From NCBI GenBank assembly GCA_963623095.1, contig CAVFKD010000007.1:1-55166 (forward strand): a stretch of 55,166 bases of DNA, read 5' to 3'. This document shows positions 8,932-17,104 of the stretch, piece by piece (positions within the stretch are counted from its first letter, which is position 1; each line of letters opens with the position of its first letter). The notes under the pieces were generated by a model. It was not told the DNA's origin, did not search any database, and saw nothing but the letters and a program-made list of their open reading frames with translations. A program made the position numbers and the translations under genes. This stretch comes from UBA3210 sp963623095 (GTDB lineage: Bacteria > Bacillota_I > Bacilli_A > RFN20 > CAG-449).

Positions 8932-8963
8932 AAAAGCCAATTCAATTACGAATTGGCTTTTAA
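8932..8963. terminator. Bidirectional terminator between HAD and lipoprotein genes
   Basis: A perfect 12-bp stem AAAAGCCAATTC / GAATTGGCTTTT with a 6-base loop has A-run and T-run flanks, so it can serve the plus-strand operon and the convergent lipoprotein gene. Confidence 0.85.
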
Positions 8964-8974
8964 TGTGCAATTAA

Positions 8975-11900
8975 TTAAGCAGTTTGGATTGAGAAAGTAC
9001 CAACATTACTATTTGTAAAAGTCATGCCTTCAATAGTGAATGTATAACTTGTTGTAGTATCATCAACTGATGTTAATGTAATAGTATTGTTATAACTTGC
9101 ATATACATAAGTAAATGACATTGTTGCTGATTCATCACCATATGTACTTGTATAAGTTGCGTTACCTTGGTTTACTGAAGTTTCACCTGGAGTAAAAGTA
9201 ATAGTCGTATTGCCATCACTACTGACAAATGTATTAGCGACTAAATCTTCTCCAGTTAATGTTGTAGAAGCAGAACCGCCATCAGCTTTAATAGTGAATG
9301 TACCAACTTCGTTATTAACTAATGTTTGACCTTCAATTTTAAATAAGAAGCCACTTACATTAAATGTTTTTGTTGATGAATCATATGTATAAGAATATGC
9401 TTCACCACCTAAGTATGCTGTACCAGTGTCATTTGTTTCGCCAGGAGTGAATGTTAAAGTGTAATCTACATTTTCAAATGTTTTTGTGACAGCTTCATCA
9501 AGTGTTAAATCTTTTCCAGTTGATGTATCTGCAGGTCCACTTATTGAGAAAGTACCATAATTTACTGATGAAATAGTTTTAGTAGTTGGATCAACAGTTA
9601 AAGTTTCTGGTTCATCAGGATATGATGGATTTGTGATACTTAAAATATGAGTTGATTCGTCATATGTATAATCACCATACCAAGCGGTATAACCATATGA
9701 TGAAATAGTTGCAGTTCCATCTTTAAATGTTAAAGTTGAACCTTCTGCTGAAGCATAATTGTATTTGATAATGTCTTCTAATGTGAAGCTTGAAGTTTCA
9801 CCTGAACCACTTTGATCAACACCGGTTAATTTAAATGGTCCTTCAAATGTACCTGAATAATCATCTGAAACTAATTGGTAACCATTGATTGTTAATGTAC
9901 AAATTGTATTACCAGTTGTTGCATTTGTAACAGTGAATACGCCTGTTTCTACATTGAATGAATAATTGATATTGATAGTGAATGAATCGTTTTTAGTAAT
10001 TGTACCAGTTTTTTTATCTTCTGCAGTTGAAGCAAAGACAATGTTATTATCATAACCATCATCTAACTTACCTTCATTTGCGAAGATCTTTTCTAATGTA
10101 AGAGTTCCTGCAAGAGGAGAAACTTCTCCTGAATCACCAGAATCACCTGATGGAGTAGAGACAACATATAATCCTCCGATTGCATCACAATATATTGAAG
10201 AACCATAAACATTTAAGATCGCTGTTGGATTACCAATTGTTTGTGCTTCTGTATAAACAATTACTTGGCGAGAATATACAAAATATGCATAAAGATAAGT
10301 TTCTCCACCTAAAGTGATTGTGCCACTTTGAGGATTTGAAGAACTACTTGCGACAAAGTTGAATGTTACTTCACCTGGTTCTTCAGTTCCTGAATAACTT
10401 TGATAAGTGTTATTGACTAATTGAGATGGAGTTAAGAAATCTACATCTTCGATTAATGTCCAAGTTACATTGTTTGTACTACTAACTAATGTATCACCGA
10501 CAATAGTGAAGTCTTGAGTAACTACTCCTTGTCCTCCTACATCGAGAGTTAATACACCAGTATCTTTATTATAAGAATAAGTATAATCAACTCCTGAAAT
10601 TACTGCAGTACCTGTTGAAGTAGAATCTGTACTTGCGCTAAAAGTTAAATAACCATATTTATCATTAACAAATGTTGATTTTGAAACGCTATCGATGGTT
10701 AAAGGCATACTAGCAATAAAGTTACCCATATCATTCTTTAATGAATAATAAGTGATATTGAATTCAAATTCACCAATAGTAACTGTATGTTTAGTTTCAT
10801 CATAAACATATTTCGCAGAAGTATTAACTTGACCATCTACTTTAATTGTTCCAGTAGTTGTTGATGCATCAAATGAAATTTCATATTTTGTACCATCAAG
10901 AGTTGCACTGAAAGTTGATGAAACCATTTGTTCTAATGAGATATAAGAATCTTTAATAGAGAATTTACCCCATGAAGAACCTTCATCTGAAACATGATTA
11001 AATGATCCATCATCTGCATTATAAGTGAATGATTCTGTATATACTTCACCATAATATTGATCAGTAATAGTTAATGTCTTAGTTGTTGAATCATATTCAT
11101 AAGTACCTGAACAAAGTGTTGTTCCTTCGCTACCGACTAAATAAGCAATATCTTCTTTGAATAATAATTTTTGACCTGCAGTAGTTTCATATGAATGAGA
11201 AGTGAATTCTTCAACGATTTCATCAGTGCTTGCGCCTACAACGAATGTTAATGCCTTTGTGACATTATAAGTTTTAATTGTACAAGTATAAGTTCCTTCT
11301 TTATAACCTTCAATTGAAATAGAACCTTTTATATATTCACCATAAATTGATGAAGTAGGAATATCACCAAATGAGACAACAGGAGTATCAACTGATACAC
11401 TTGCAGTTTCTGGAAGTGCGTTAGTAATGCTAATTAAATATTGTTCATTTGCGGTTAATTTAATTGTAGAACCATCTGCGATAGCTTCTTTTGTTGATGC
11501 CTTAGCTAAATCAAATGAAGTGAATAAATAATTTTCATATGCATATGGATTTACTGCATCTCTATTACCAATTTCTTGAGTGAATTTATATGTGATAGTT
11601 TTAAATACTTGTTTTCTATCATAATTATAACTATGAAGTTTTTCATTGTATGTTAATGCTTTACCTTGATATCTATTATAAGTAATTTCCATAGATACAA
11701 TAGCATCATCACTTACTTCAAATACAACGCTATAAACGTCTAAGACAGTTGTATAACCACCAGGAACTAAAGTACCAATTGATAAATTGTATTTAGTTGG
11801 TGTAGAAGCTGTATCGTAATATGCATCAAAGTCATTATTTGAATTTGCTTCAATCATATCAGATAATTTGCTAATCCAACCTTTCATACCATAAATTGTA

Positions 11901-12427
11901 TTGCCAGGATAATCTTTAATTGTAGGTCCGTTAAATACATCATTACTTGTAATAGTGATGGATGTATTATCTCCATCAACTACTTGGATACCGAAAGGTT
12001 TATTATTTGTATCATATCCATAATAACTATCAGATGTTTCATAATTATTTACTGATTTAACATGAGTGTATTTATTACCGAATTCATAAGTGTAATTTGT
12101 GGTATTTTTACCCATGTTTTGTTTTTCAGAAACTTCTAAAGTACCTGATTTAACTTTAGAATCTGCGTTAGAAGCTTTAGATAAAACTTCCTTAAGTGCA
12201 GTTGCATCAATTACTTTATTAGTATTGACACTTGAAGATGATGAAGCTGCGCTACTAGATGAACTTGAAGTAGTAGTTTGTGATGAAGAACTAGAACTTG
12301 CTTCAGCTGAAGATGAAACAGATGATTTAGCTTCTTCACTTGAAGAAGAACTACTTGGTGTAGAAGTACATCCAGTCAAAATGGTTGTAAGTAAAGCAAC
12401 CGATAAGACTAAAAATCCTTTTTTCAT
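8975..12427 (-). CDS. Very large Ser-rich repeat lipoprotein (1150 aa), function unknown
   Basis: A surface lipoprotein. The signal peptide begins MKKGFLVLSV and ends at lipobox LTGC with Cys20. A Ser/Glu-rich spacer follows (about 21-63), probably spanning the wall. The start at 12427 is chosen over one 14 codons upstream because it follows an AAGGAG site and begins the signal peptide. From about residue 400 to the end the protein consists of divergent units of roughly 60-90 residues. Each alternates a predicted strand pair around Y-x-Y-(D/N)-x-x-T-x-x-x-(T/V) with a G-x-F/TFT-like turn, suggesting repeated small beta domains. Residues 80-400 look like a separate domain. Cys is almost absent after the lipobox. 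I recognise no enzyme motif; adhesion or ligand capture is only a guess. Confidence 0.75.
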   Translation of the reverse strand: MKKGFLVLSVALLTTILTGCTSTPSSSSSSEEAKSSVSSSAEASSSSSSQTTTSSSSSSAASSSSSVNTNKVIDATALKEVLSKASNADSKVKSGTLEVSEKQNMGKNTTNYTYEFGNKYTHVKSVNNYETSDSYYGYDTNNKPFGIQVVDGDNTSITITSNDVFNGPTIKDYPGNTIYGMKGWISKLSDMIEANSNNDFDAYYDTASTPTKYNLSIGTLVPGGYTTVLDVYSVVFEVSDDAIVSMEITYNRYQGKALTYNEKLHSYNYDRKQVFKTITYKFTQEIGNRDAVNPYAYENYLFTSFDLAKASTKEAIADGSTIKLTANEQYLISITNALPETASVSVDTPVVSFGDIPTSSIYGEYIKGSISIEGYKEGTYTCTIKTYNVTKALTFVVGASTDEIVEEFTSHSYETTAGQKLLFKEDIAYLVGSEGTTLCSGTYEYDSTTKTLTITDQYYGEVYTESFTYNADDGSFNHVSDEGSSWGKFSIKDSYISLEQMVSSTFSATLDGTKYEISFDASTTTGTIKVDGQVNTSAKYVYDETKHTVTIGEFEFNITYYSLKNDMGNFIASMPLTIDSVSKSTFVNDKYGYLTFSASTDSTSTGTAVISGVDYTYSYNKDTGVLTLDVGGQGVVTQDFTIVGDTLVSSTNNVTWTLIEDVDFLTPSQLVNNTYQSYSGTEEPGEVTFNFVASSSSNPQSGTITLGGETYLYAYFVYSRQVIVYTEAQTIGNPTAILNVYGSSIYCDAIGGLYVVSTPSGDSGDSGEVSPLAGTLTLEKIFANEGKLDDGYDNNIVFASTAEDKKTGTITKNDSFTININYSFNVETGVFTVTNATTGNTICTLTINGYQLVSDDYSGTFEGPFKLTGVDQSGSGETSSFTLEDIIKYNYASAEGSTLTFKDGTATISSYGYTAWYGDYTYDESTHILSITNPSYPDEPETLTVDPTTKTISSVNYGTFSISGPADTSTGKDLTLDEAVTKTFENVDYTLTFTPGETNDTGTAYLGGEAYSYTYDSSTKTFNVSGFLFKIEGQTLVNNEVGTFTIKADGGSASTTLTGEDLVANTFVSSDGNTTITFTPGETSVNQGNATYTSTYGDESATMSFTYVYASYNNTITLTSVDDTTTSYTFTIEGMTFTNSNVGTFSIQTA

Positions 12428-12584
12428 AATATATATTTTCTCCTTAAAATTTAAAAAAATTATTTTCATATTTATATGAAATAAATAAATTTGAATTCGT
12501 TATAAATATTTAGTGTTAAAAATAAAATAAATTTAATCTAAAATTTACTAAAAAAACGATTTTTTTGTTTTTTTAATCGAATAT

Positions 12585-12601
12585 TTGAATATAATATTCA
12601 A
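12585..12601. promoter_or_regulatory. Perfect palindrome over the probable -10 of the FNT gene
   Basis: TTGAATATAATATTCAA is an 8-1-8 perfect inverted repeat that contains TATAAT (12590-12595), placed 24 bases before the FNT start codon. It is either a repressor operator overlapping the -10 box or chance symmetry of an AT-rich promoter. Confidence 0.4.
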
Positions 12602-12624
12602 TGTGACTTTCAAAGGGGTTATAT

Positions 12625-13320
12625 ATGAAAGAAAAATTATTAGAATATTTTAAATTATTAATATCAAGTATAGGTGCAGGATTATTAATTGGTTTTGGAG
12701 GATTTGTTTATTTAAATGTTAAAGGAACTTCTCCAATATTCGCAAGTTTCTTATTCTCACTTGGATTATTCTGTATCATCGTATTTAAATTACATTTATT
12801 TACCGGTAAGGTTGGTTATATTTTAGATAATAAACCTAAATATTTATTAGATTTACTTGTTATCTTTATTGGTAATGTTATAGGCGCAGGTTCTATGGGC
12901 TTTTTAGGAAGACTTACAAGAATGAATGTTTGTGAAGTCGCTGAAGCTGTAACTACAACAAAATTAAATGATTCTTTATTAAGCGTATTTTTATTAGGTA
13001 TCGGATGTGGAGTCATGATCTTTATTGCAGTAGAAGTGCAAAAATATGATATTCATCCTATATCAAAATTATTCGGTGTTGTAATACCTATTATTGTATT
13101 TATATTATGTGGATTTGAACACTGTGTCGCTGATGCATATTATTTCTCCGCGGCTAATATGTGGTCATTAAAAGCAGTAGGTTATATCTTAATGATTGCT
13201 TTAGGCAATGGAATTGGATCAATGATTTGCTATATTCTATTAAGATATTGCCAAGGTAAGTTATTTAAGAAAAAAGAGGAAGTAAAAGAAATTCCTCAAG
13301 AAGAAAATAAAAAGGATTAG
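12625..13320 (+). CDS. Formate/nitrite transporter (FNT) family channel
   Basis: A 231-residue polytopic membrane protein of the FocA/NirC/HSC family with six predicted helices. The FNT signature is seen as FKLHLFTGKVGY near residues 55-66, and GNVIGAG near 83-89 marks the second half-helix. A pentameric anion channel for formate, nitrite, lactate or hydrosulfide is expected. Formate fits a fermentative anaerobe best, but this is inference. The last 25 residues are a highly charged tail. The ribosome site AAAGGGG lies 8 bases upstream of the ATG. It is convergent with the HD gene with only 13 bases between stops and no clear terminator. Confidence 0.85.
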   Translation: MKEKLLEYFKLLISSIGAGLLIGFGGFVYLNVKGTSPIFASFLFSLGLFCIIVFKLHLFTGKVGYILDNKPKYLLDLLVIFIGNVIGAGSMGFLGRLTRMNVCEVAEAVTTTKLNDSLLSVFLLGIGCGVMIFIAVEVQKYDIHPISKLFGVVIPIIVFILCGFEHCVADAYYFSAANMWSLKAVGYILMIALGNGIGSMICYILLRYCQGKLFKKKEEVKEIPQEENKKD

Positions 13321-13333
13321 AACTAATTAACGA

Positions 13334-14002
13334 TTAAATTAATTCCAATCCATTAATAATAAGTTTGAATGTTGCATTTAATTTTTCTGCAGCATTTCTA
13401 CATAAAGTCATTCTAGTTAAGAATATTTCGAAATAGTCTATAACTGGTGTAATGCTTGTATCGAGAGTTAGATTTAATGTCAACTCTCTTTTTTCTTCGT
13501 TGACATCTAAATTTGAACTTACAACTGCGTAGTTGACTCGATCATGAATATTTTCTGTACGAGTTTCTGGGTCTCTAACTCTAGATCTTCTAACATCTGA
13601 TTTATCTGCGACAATTAAACTTGCTGCGATAGGAGAAATAGGGTAAGAAGAAGTTTCATCATGGTTACCAATTGCACCGATAATTAAACTAATATCTTTA
13701 GGATCCATATCTAATCTTGTAAGAATATTAAATGCCATTAATGCACCTGTGTGAGCGTGAGTCATACGATTGATACCATTGCCAATATCATGCATATATG
13801 CAGCGATTTGTCCTAAATTAATTTCTCTTTCAGAGTAACCGAATTTAGTTAAAATTTCTTTTACAGTATCTGCGACTTTCATAACATGACCATATGAGTG
13901 GTTGGTATAACCCATTGAAGCTAATACACGGTCTGCGCCAGTAATATATGTTTTGATTTCTTCATTCTTTTTGATTTCTTCATAACTTATAATTCTTGAC
14001 AT
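13334..14002 (-). CDS. HD-domain phosphohydrolase
   Basis: A 222-residue cytoplasmic HD-superfamily protein. Metal ligands visible are His35/His39 in HSYGHVMKVAD, the H71-D72 pair in AYMHDIGN, a THAHTG motif at about 81-86, NHDE near 123, and an Asp in VADKSD. This arrangement fits small HD hydrolases acting on nucleotides or phosphate esters. The substrate is unknown. The ribosome site AAGGAGG is strong. The stand-alone minus-strand gene ends convergent with the FNT gene. Confidence 0.75.
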   Translation of the reverse strand: MSRIISYEEIKKNEEIKTYITGADRVLASMGYTNHSYGHVMKVADTVKEILTKFGYSEREINLGQIAAYMHDIGNGINRMTHAHTGALMAFNILTRLDMDPKDISLIIGAIGNHDETSSYPISPIAASLIVADKSDVRRSRVRDPETRTENIHDRVNYAVVSSNLDVNEEKRELTLNLTLDTSITPVIDYFEIFLTRMTLCRNAAEKLNATFKLIINGLELI

Positions 14003-14145
14003 ACTTTAACCTCCTTTATCTATATAAAACACCTTTTAAAAATGTTTTGCTAGTGATTATAGATATCTATAACATATTTTACAAGTATTTTATTTTTAAA
14101 ATTTAAAATTATATTTTCTTAATGTATAATTTAATAGGTGATTTT

Positions 14146-15360
14146 ATGAAGGTATTAATTATAGGAGGCGGACCAAGTGGACTAATGTGTGCACTTGAGG
14201 CGGCTAAAAACAATAACCAAGTATTCATTTTAGAAAAGAATGAAAAGGTTGGTAAAAAGATTTATATAACAGGTAAAGGTAGATGCAATGTTACAAATGA
14301 TTGCTCGGTCAATGATTTTATTAACCATGTACCTACAAATGCAAGATTCTTATATTCAGCATTGAATGAATTTGGACCTAAAGATACTATTTCATTTTTT
14401 AATGAACATGGTGTTCCTTTAGTAACAGAAAGAGGAAATAGAGTTTTCCCAGTTTCATATAAAGCAAGTGATATTACTAGATGCTTAATTAAAGAATGTG
14501 AAAAATATGGAGTTAAAATCTATTGCCATAGTGACATATCTTCAATTGAAAAGAAAGAAGATAAATATATTGTTAAATATAATAAGATGATGCAAATAGA
14601 AGGAGATGCTTTAGTTATCGCGACTGGAGGACTATCTTATCCAACAACTGGTTCAACTGGTGATGGATATAAATTCGGAGTCCAATTTGGTCATCATATC
14701 AAATCTACAACTCCTAGTTTAGTATGCATTAAAGTTAAAGACCAAGTTAGTTATGACGCACAAGGATTAACGCTAAAGAATGTTGCTTTACATGGATATA
14801 ATGATAAATTCCATCATTGTATTGAAGGAGATTTAACATTTGAAAAAGGTGTTATTGATGGACCAATTGTTTTAAAACTTTCTTCTTTAGTAGTACCTTG
14901 TTCTGATTTAAAATTATATATCGATTTAAAAATGGCTTTAACTATGGAAGAATTAGATGCACGTATTGTCAAAGATATTAAAAATAATCAAACAGGTAGA
15001 TTAAAAGATGAAATGGAAAAGCTTTTACCTATTTCAATGATTAAAGATTTCTTAACAAGAGTTGATTTAAATCCTCGTATACCTCTTGCAAGTTTGAAAA
15101 AAGAAGATCGATTAAAGATTGTTACATACTTAAAAAAGTATTCTTTAGATTTTATTTCTTTTGGTGATTACTCTAGAGCGATTATCACTCGTGGAGGAAT
15201 TGATATTAAAGAAATTAATCCTAAAACTATGGAATCTAAGTTAGTTAAAAACTTATATTTCATTGGTGAAGTATTAGATGTTGATGCTTTTACAGGAGGA
15301 TTTAACATGCAAATTGCTTTTTCAACTGGTTATGCATGTGGAAAGCATTTAATTGATTAA
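14146..15360 (+). CDS. BaiN/HI0933-like FAD-dependent oxidoreductase
   Basis: A 404-residue flavoprotein. The FAD dinucleotide loop GGGPSG is at residues 7-12, KKIYITGKGRCNVTN follows near 40-55, and ATGGLSYPTTGSTGDGY near 160-176. All three are hallmarks of the HI0933/YhiN/BaiN family. It ends with a GGFNMQIAFSTGYACG FAD-binding motif. The ATG at 14146, after TAGGTGAT, is preferred to an in-frame one 8 codons earlier. Members in gut Clostridia act in bile-acid dehydroxylation, but most are uncharacterised, so only the family is assigned. Confidence 0.85.
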   Translation: MKVLIIGGGPSGLMCALEAAKNNNQVFILEKNEKVGKKIYITGKGRCNVTNDCSVNDFINHVPTNARFLYSALNEFGPKDTISFFNEHGVPLVTERGNRVFPVSYKASDITRCLIKECEKYGVKIYCHSDISSIEKKEDKYIVKYNKMMQIEGDALVIATGGLSYPTTGSTGDGYKFGVQFGHHIKSTTPSLVCIKVKDQVSYDAQGLTLKNVALHGYNDKFHHCIEGDLTFEKGVIDGPIVLKLSSLVVPCSDLKLYIDLKMALTMEELDARIVKDIKNNQTGRLKDEMEKLLPISMIKDFLTRVDLNPRIPLASLKKEDRLKIVTYLKKYSLDFISFGDYSRAIITRGGIDIKEINPKTMESKLVKNLYFIGEVLDVDAFTGGFNMQIAFSTGYACGKHLID

Positions 15361-15388
15361 GTATTAGTTTTTGCGCAAAATACCTATA

Positions 15389-15427
15389 ATTCTACTTTTA
15401 GTAGAGAATAATACTATGCAGTAGAAT
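15389..15427 (+). promoter_or_regulatory. Alternative hairpins in the degV leader
   Basis: ATTCTAC (15389-15395) can pair with GTAGAGAAT (15401-15409, one bulge) or exactly with GTAGAAT (15421-15427). These options are mutually exclusive. It may be an attenuator or simply a weak terminator region for the preceding gene; there is no strong T run. Confidence 0.25.
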
Positions 15428-15523
15428 TCAATTTTAAATTGTAGAAAATAAATCTTGTTTTTTAATTTTATTTTAAGGTGATTTATTTTATATTATTGAT
15501 AGTTTCAAAAAGGAGGCTAACAC

Positions 15524-16405
15524 ATGGAAATTAAAATTTATTGTGATGCAGGCAGTAATTTATATAACAAAGTATTAAAAGATTTAGATGTCGAAGGCAT
15601 TAAAGTAGTTTCAATGAACTTATTTGTTGAAGAAAAGACATATCATTGCTACGACGATAATATCGATGTAGAAAAGTTCGCTCACGAATATTATGATGAA
15701 CTTCGCGCATTTAAAAATATTCATACTTCATTAATTAATCCAAATGATTTTATTGAAGCATTTAAAGAAGATGTTGAAAAAGGAAATAAGATTATTTGCT
15801 TTACTATGGCAAGTGGTATTTCTGGTACTTATCAAGCATGTGTTCTTGCCGCGAATCAAATCAATGATGAAAAAGGTGAAGAAATTGTTCATGTAGTCGA
15901 TTCTAAAACTGCAGGTTTTGGTGAAGGATTACAAGCAATTGAAGCTTATAAATTAGTTAAAGAAGGTAAATCTTTTGAAGAAGTTGTCAAAGCAAGTGAA
16001 GATTTAGTTTTAAAAGTAAGAAGTGAATTTACTGTTGATGATATTAGATATTTATCTAAAACTGGTAGAGTAAGTGCATTAGTTGCGAAAATTGCTTCTT
16101 TCTTAAATATTAAAATCTTATTAAAAGGTTCTGATGAAGCTAAAATTGTTAATACAGGTAAAGTACATGGTAAGGTAATGGCTTTAAAGTCACTCGCAAA
16201 TACATGTATTGAACATATTAAAGATAAAGATCAACTTGTTTATATCTCTCATTGTGATGACATTGATAGCGCGAATAAGTTAAAAGACTTATTAGGTAAT
16301 GCTGGAATCAAGAATGTTTATATCGCAATTCATGATCTAGCTACTGGTTCACATCTTGGCCCTGGATCAGTCGCAGTATTCTATAAAGGTGAAAATAGAA
16401 ATTAA
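15524..16405 (+). CDS. DegV-family fatty-acid-binding protein
   Basis: A 293-residue DegV protein. The family binds a long-chain fatty acid between two alpha/beta domains, and FakB members present it to the kinase FakA. The N-terminal motif IYCDAGSNL, the ligand-contact stretch TMASGISGTYQA near 92-104, VDSKTAGFGEG near 125-135 and the C-terminal HLGPGSVAVFY all match. A strong AAAGGAGG site precedes the ATG. No FakA kinase is in the window. It is a monocistronic unit closed by a terminator. Confidence 0.88.
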   Translation: MEIKIYCDAGSNLYNKVLKDLDVEGIKVVSMNLFVEEKTYHCYDDNIDVEKFAHEYYDELRAFKNIHTSLINPNDFIEAFKEDVEKGNKIICFTMASGISGTYQACVLAANQINDEKGEEIVHVVDSKTAGFGEGLQAIEAYKLVKEGKSFEEVVKASEDLVLKVRSEFTVDDIRYLSKTGRVSALVAKIASFLNIKILLKGSDEAKIVNTGKVHGKVMALKSLANTCIEHIKDKDQLVYISHCDDIDSANKLKDLLGNAGIKNVYIAIHDLATGSHLGPGSVAVFYKGENRN

Positions 16406-16428
16406 GGTACGCTATGCGTATCTTTTTT
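16405..16428 (+). terminator. Terminator after degV
   Basis: An 8-bp stem AGGTACGC / GCGTATCT (one G-T pair) with loop TAT is followed by a run of T. Its first base is the last base of the gene's stop codon. Confidence 0.8.
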
Positions 16429-16532
16429 GTTTAAAACACTTTCATTATTTATAAATAATGATTTTATTAAAAAGATAGTGCAAATATTTTAGATTATGCT
16501 AAAATATCTATGCTTTGAAGGTGATGAAAATT

Positions 16533-16802
16533 ATGGAACCAAATGAATGTGTAAAATCGATTGCAAGTCAAGTTAAACAAACAAATGATAAAACTGTCAA
16601 ATATGAAACCAAGAGATTTGAATCTTTTAAAAACAAATTATTAGGTGAAATTGACGATATTCATAAACAAGTTGAAGAATATGAAAATAATCTTCATGAA
16701 TATCAAACACGTTTAGAAAAAGTAAAAAAAGCATCATTATCATCACTTGATAAAGAATTAGAAGATGAAATAAATTCAATGTTCATAGAAAGGTTCTTTT
16801 AA
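16533..16802 (+). CDS. Short coiled-coil protein, first gene of an unknown five-gene operon
   Basis: An 89-residue, highly charged, almost fully helical protein with heptad-like spacing from about residue 20 to 75. I do not recognise the family. The ATG at 16533 is chosen because AAGGTGA (16519-16525) sits 7 bases upstream; earlier TTG and ATG codons in frame overlap that site. It has no signal peptide or membrane helix. The next gene starts 2 bases after its stop. Its size and helical-hairpin appearance recall WXG100-type proteins, but no W-x-G turn is present and no EssC-type ATPase is nearby, so I do not assign that function. Confidence 0.6.
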   Translation: MEPNECVKSIASQVKQTNDKTVKYETKRFESFKNKLLGEIDDIHKQVEEYENNLHEYQTRLEKVKKASLSSLDKELEDEINSMFIERFF

Positions 16803-16804
16803 TT

Positions 16805-17104
16805 ATGGTAGAAAAAAATGACGATATTAAAAAAGCTTCTAAGGAACTAGAAGATTTAAAACAAAATTATCAATATAAATTAAATGTTTTTAATTCTTTA
16901 TATCAACAAAAGATTAAAGAATTAGAAGATGCACAAGGACAACATATCCTTGATATTGATATTCATTACAATTCAAAATCATCTCAATTCAAAGAAAAAA
17001 ATACAACTATTAACAATATTACTTCAGATATTGATGATTACATGGGATATATTGATGATTATCTTAATGAATTAGAAAAAATGACTAAAGGAGATAGAAA
17101 ATAA
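16805..17104 (+). CDS. Second short coiled-coil protein
   Basis: A 99-residue, Lys/Glu/Asp-rich helical protein with predicted coiled coil through about residues 5-45 and 60-95. There is no Cys, Trp, signal peptide or membrane segment. It lies 2 bases after the previous gene, and its stop codon shares one base with the start codon of the next (TAATG). The near-equal size of the two small proteins and their tight coupling suggest a pair, perhaps a heteromeric helical bundle with the coiled-coil N-terminus of the following membrane protein. That is inference. Confidence 0.6.
   Translation: MVEKNDDIKKASKELEDLKQNYQYKLNVFNSLYQQKIKELEDAQGQHILDIDIHYNSKSSQFKEKNTTINNITSDIDDYMGYIDDYLNELEKMTKGDRK

Noticed and set aside
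12099..12479. Plus-strand open frame opposite the start of the large lipoprotein
   Set aside because: It encodes low-complexity Glu/Leu from the antisense of Ser codons and has no ribosome site.
15371..15384. TTTTGCGCAAAA palindrome after the BaiN-like gene considered as a terminator
   Set aside because: It has no loop of proper size and no T run after it; it is a short palindrome only.
16533..17104. The two small helical proteins considered as WXG100 type VII secretion substrates
   Set aside because: Neither has a W-x-G turn, and there is no FtsK/SpoIIIE-type ATPase or LXG toxin nearby.
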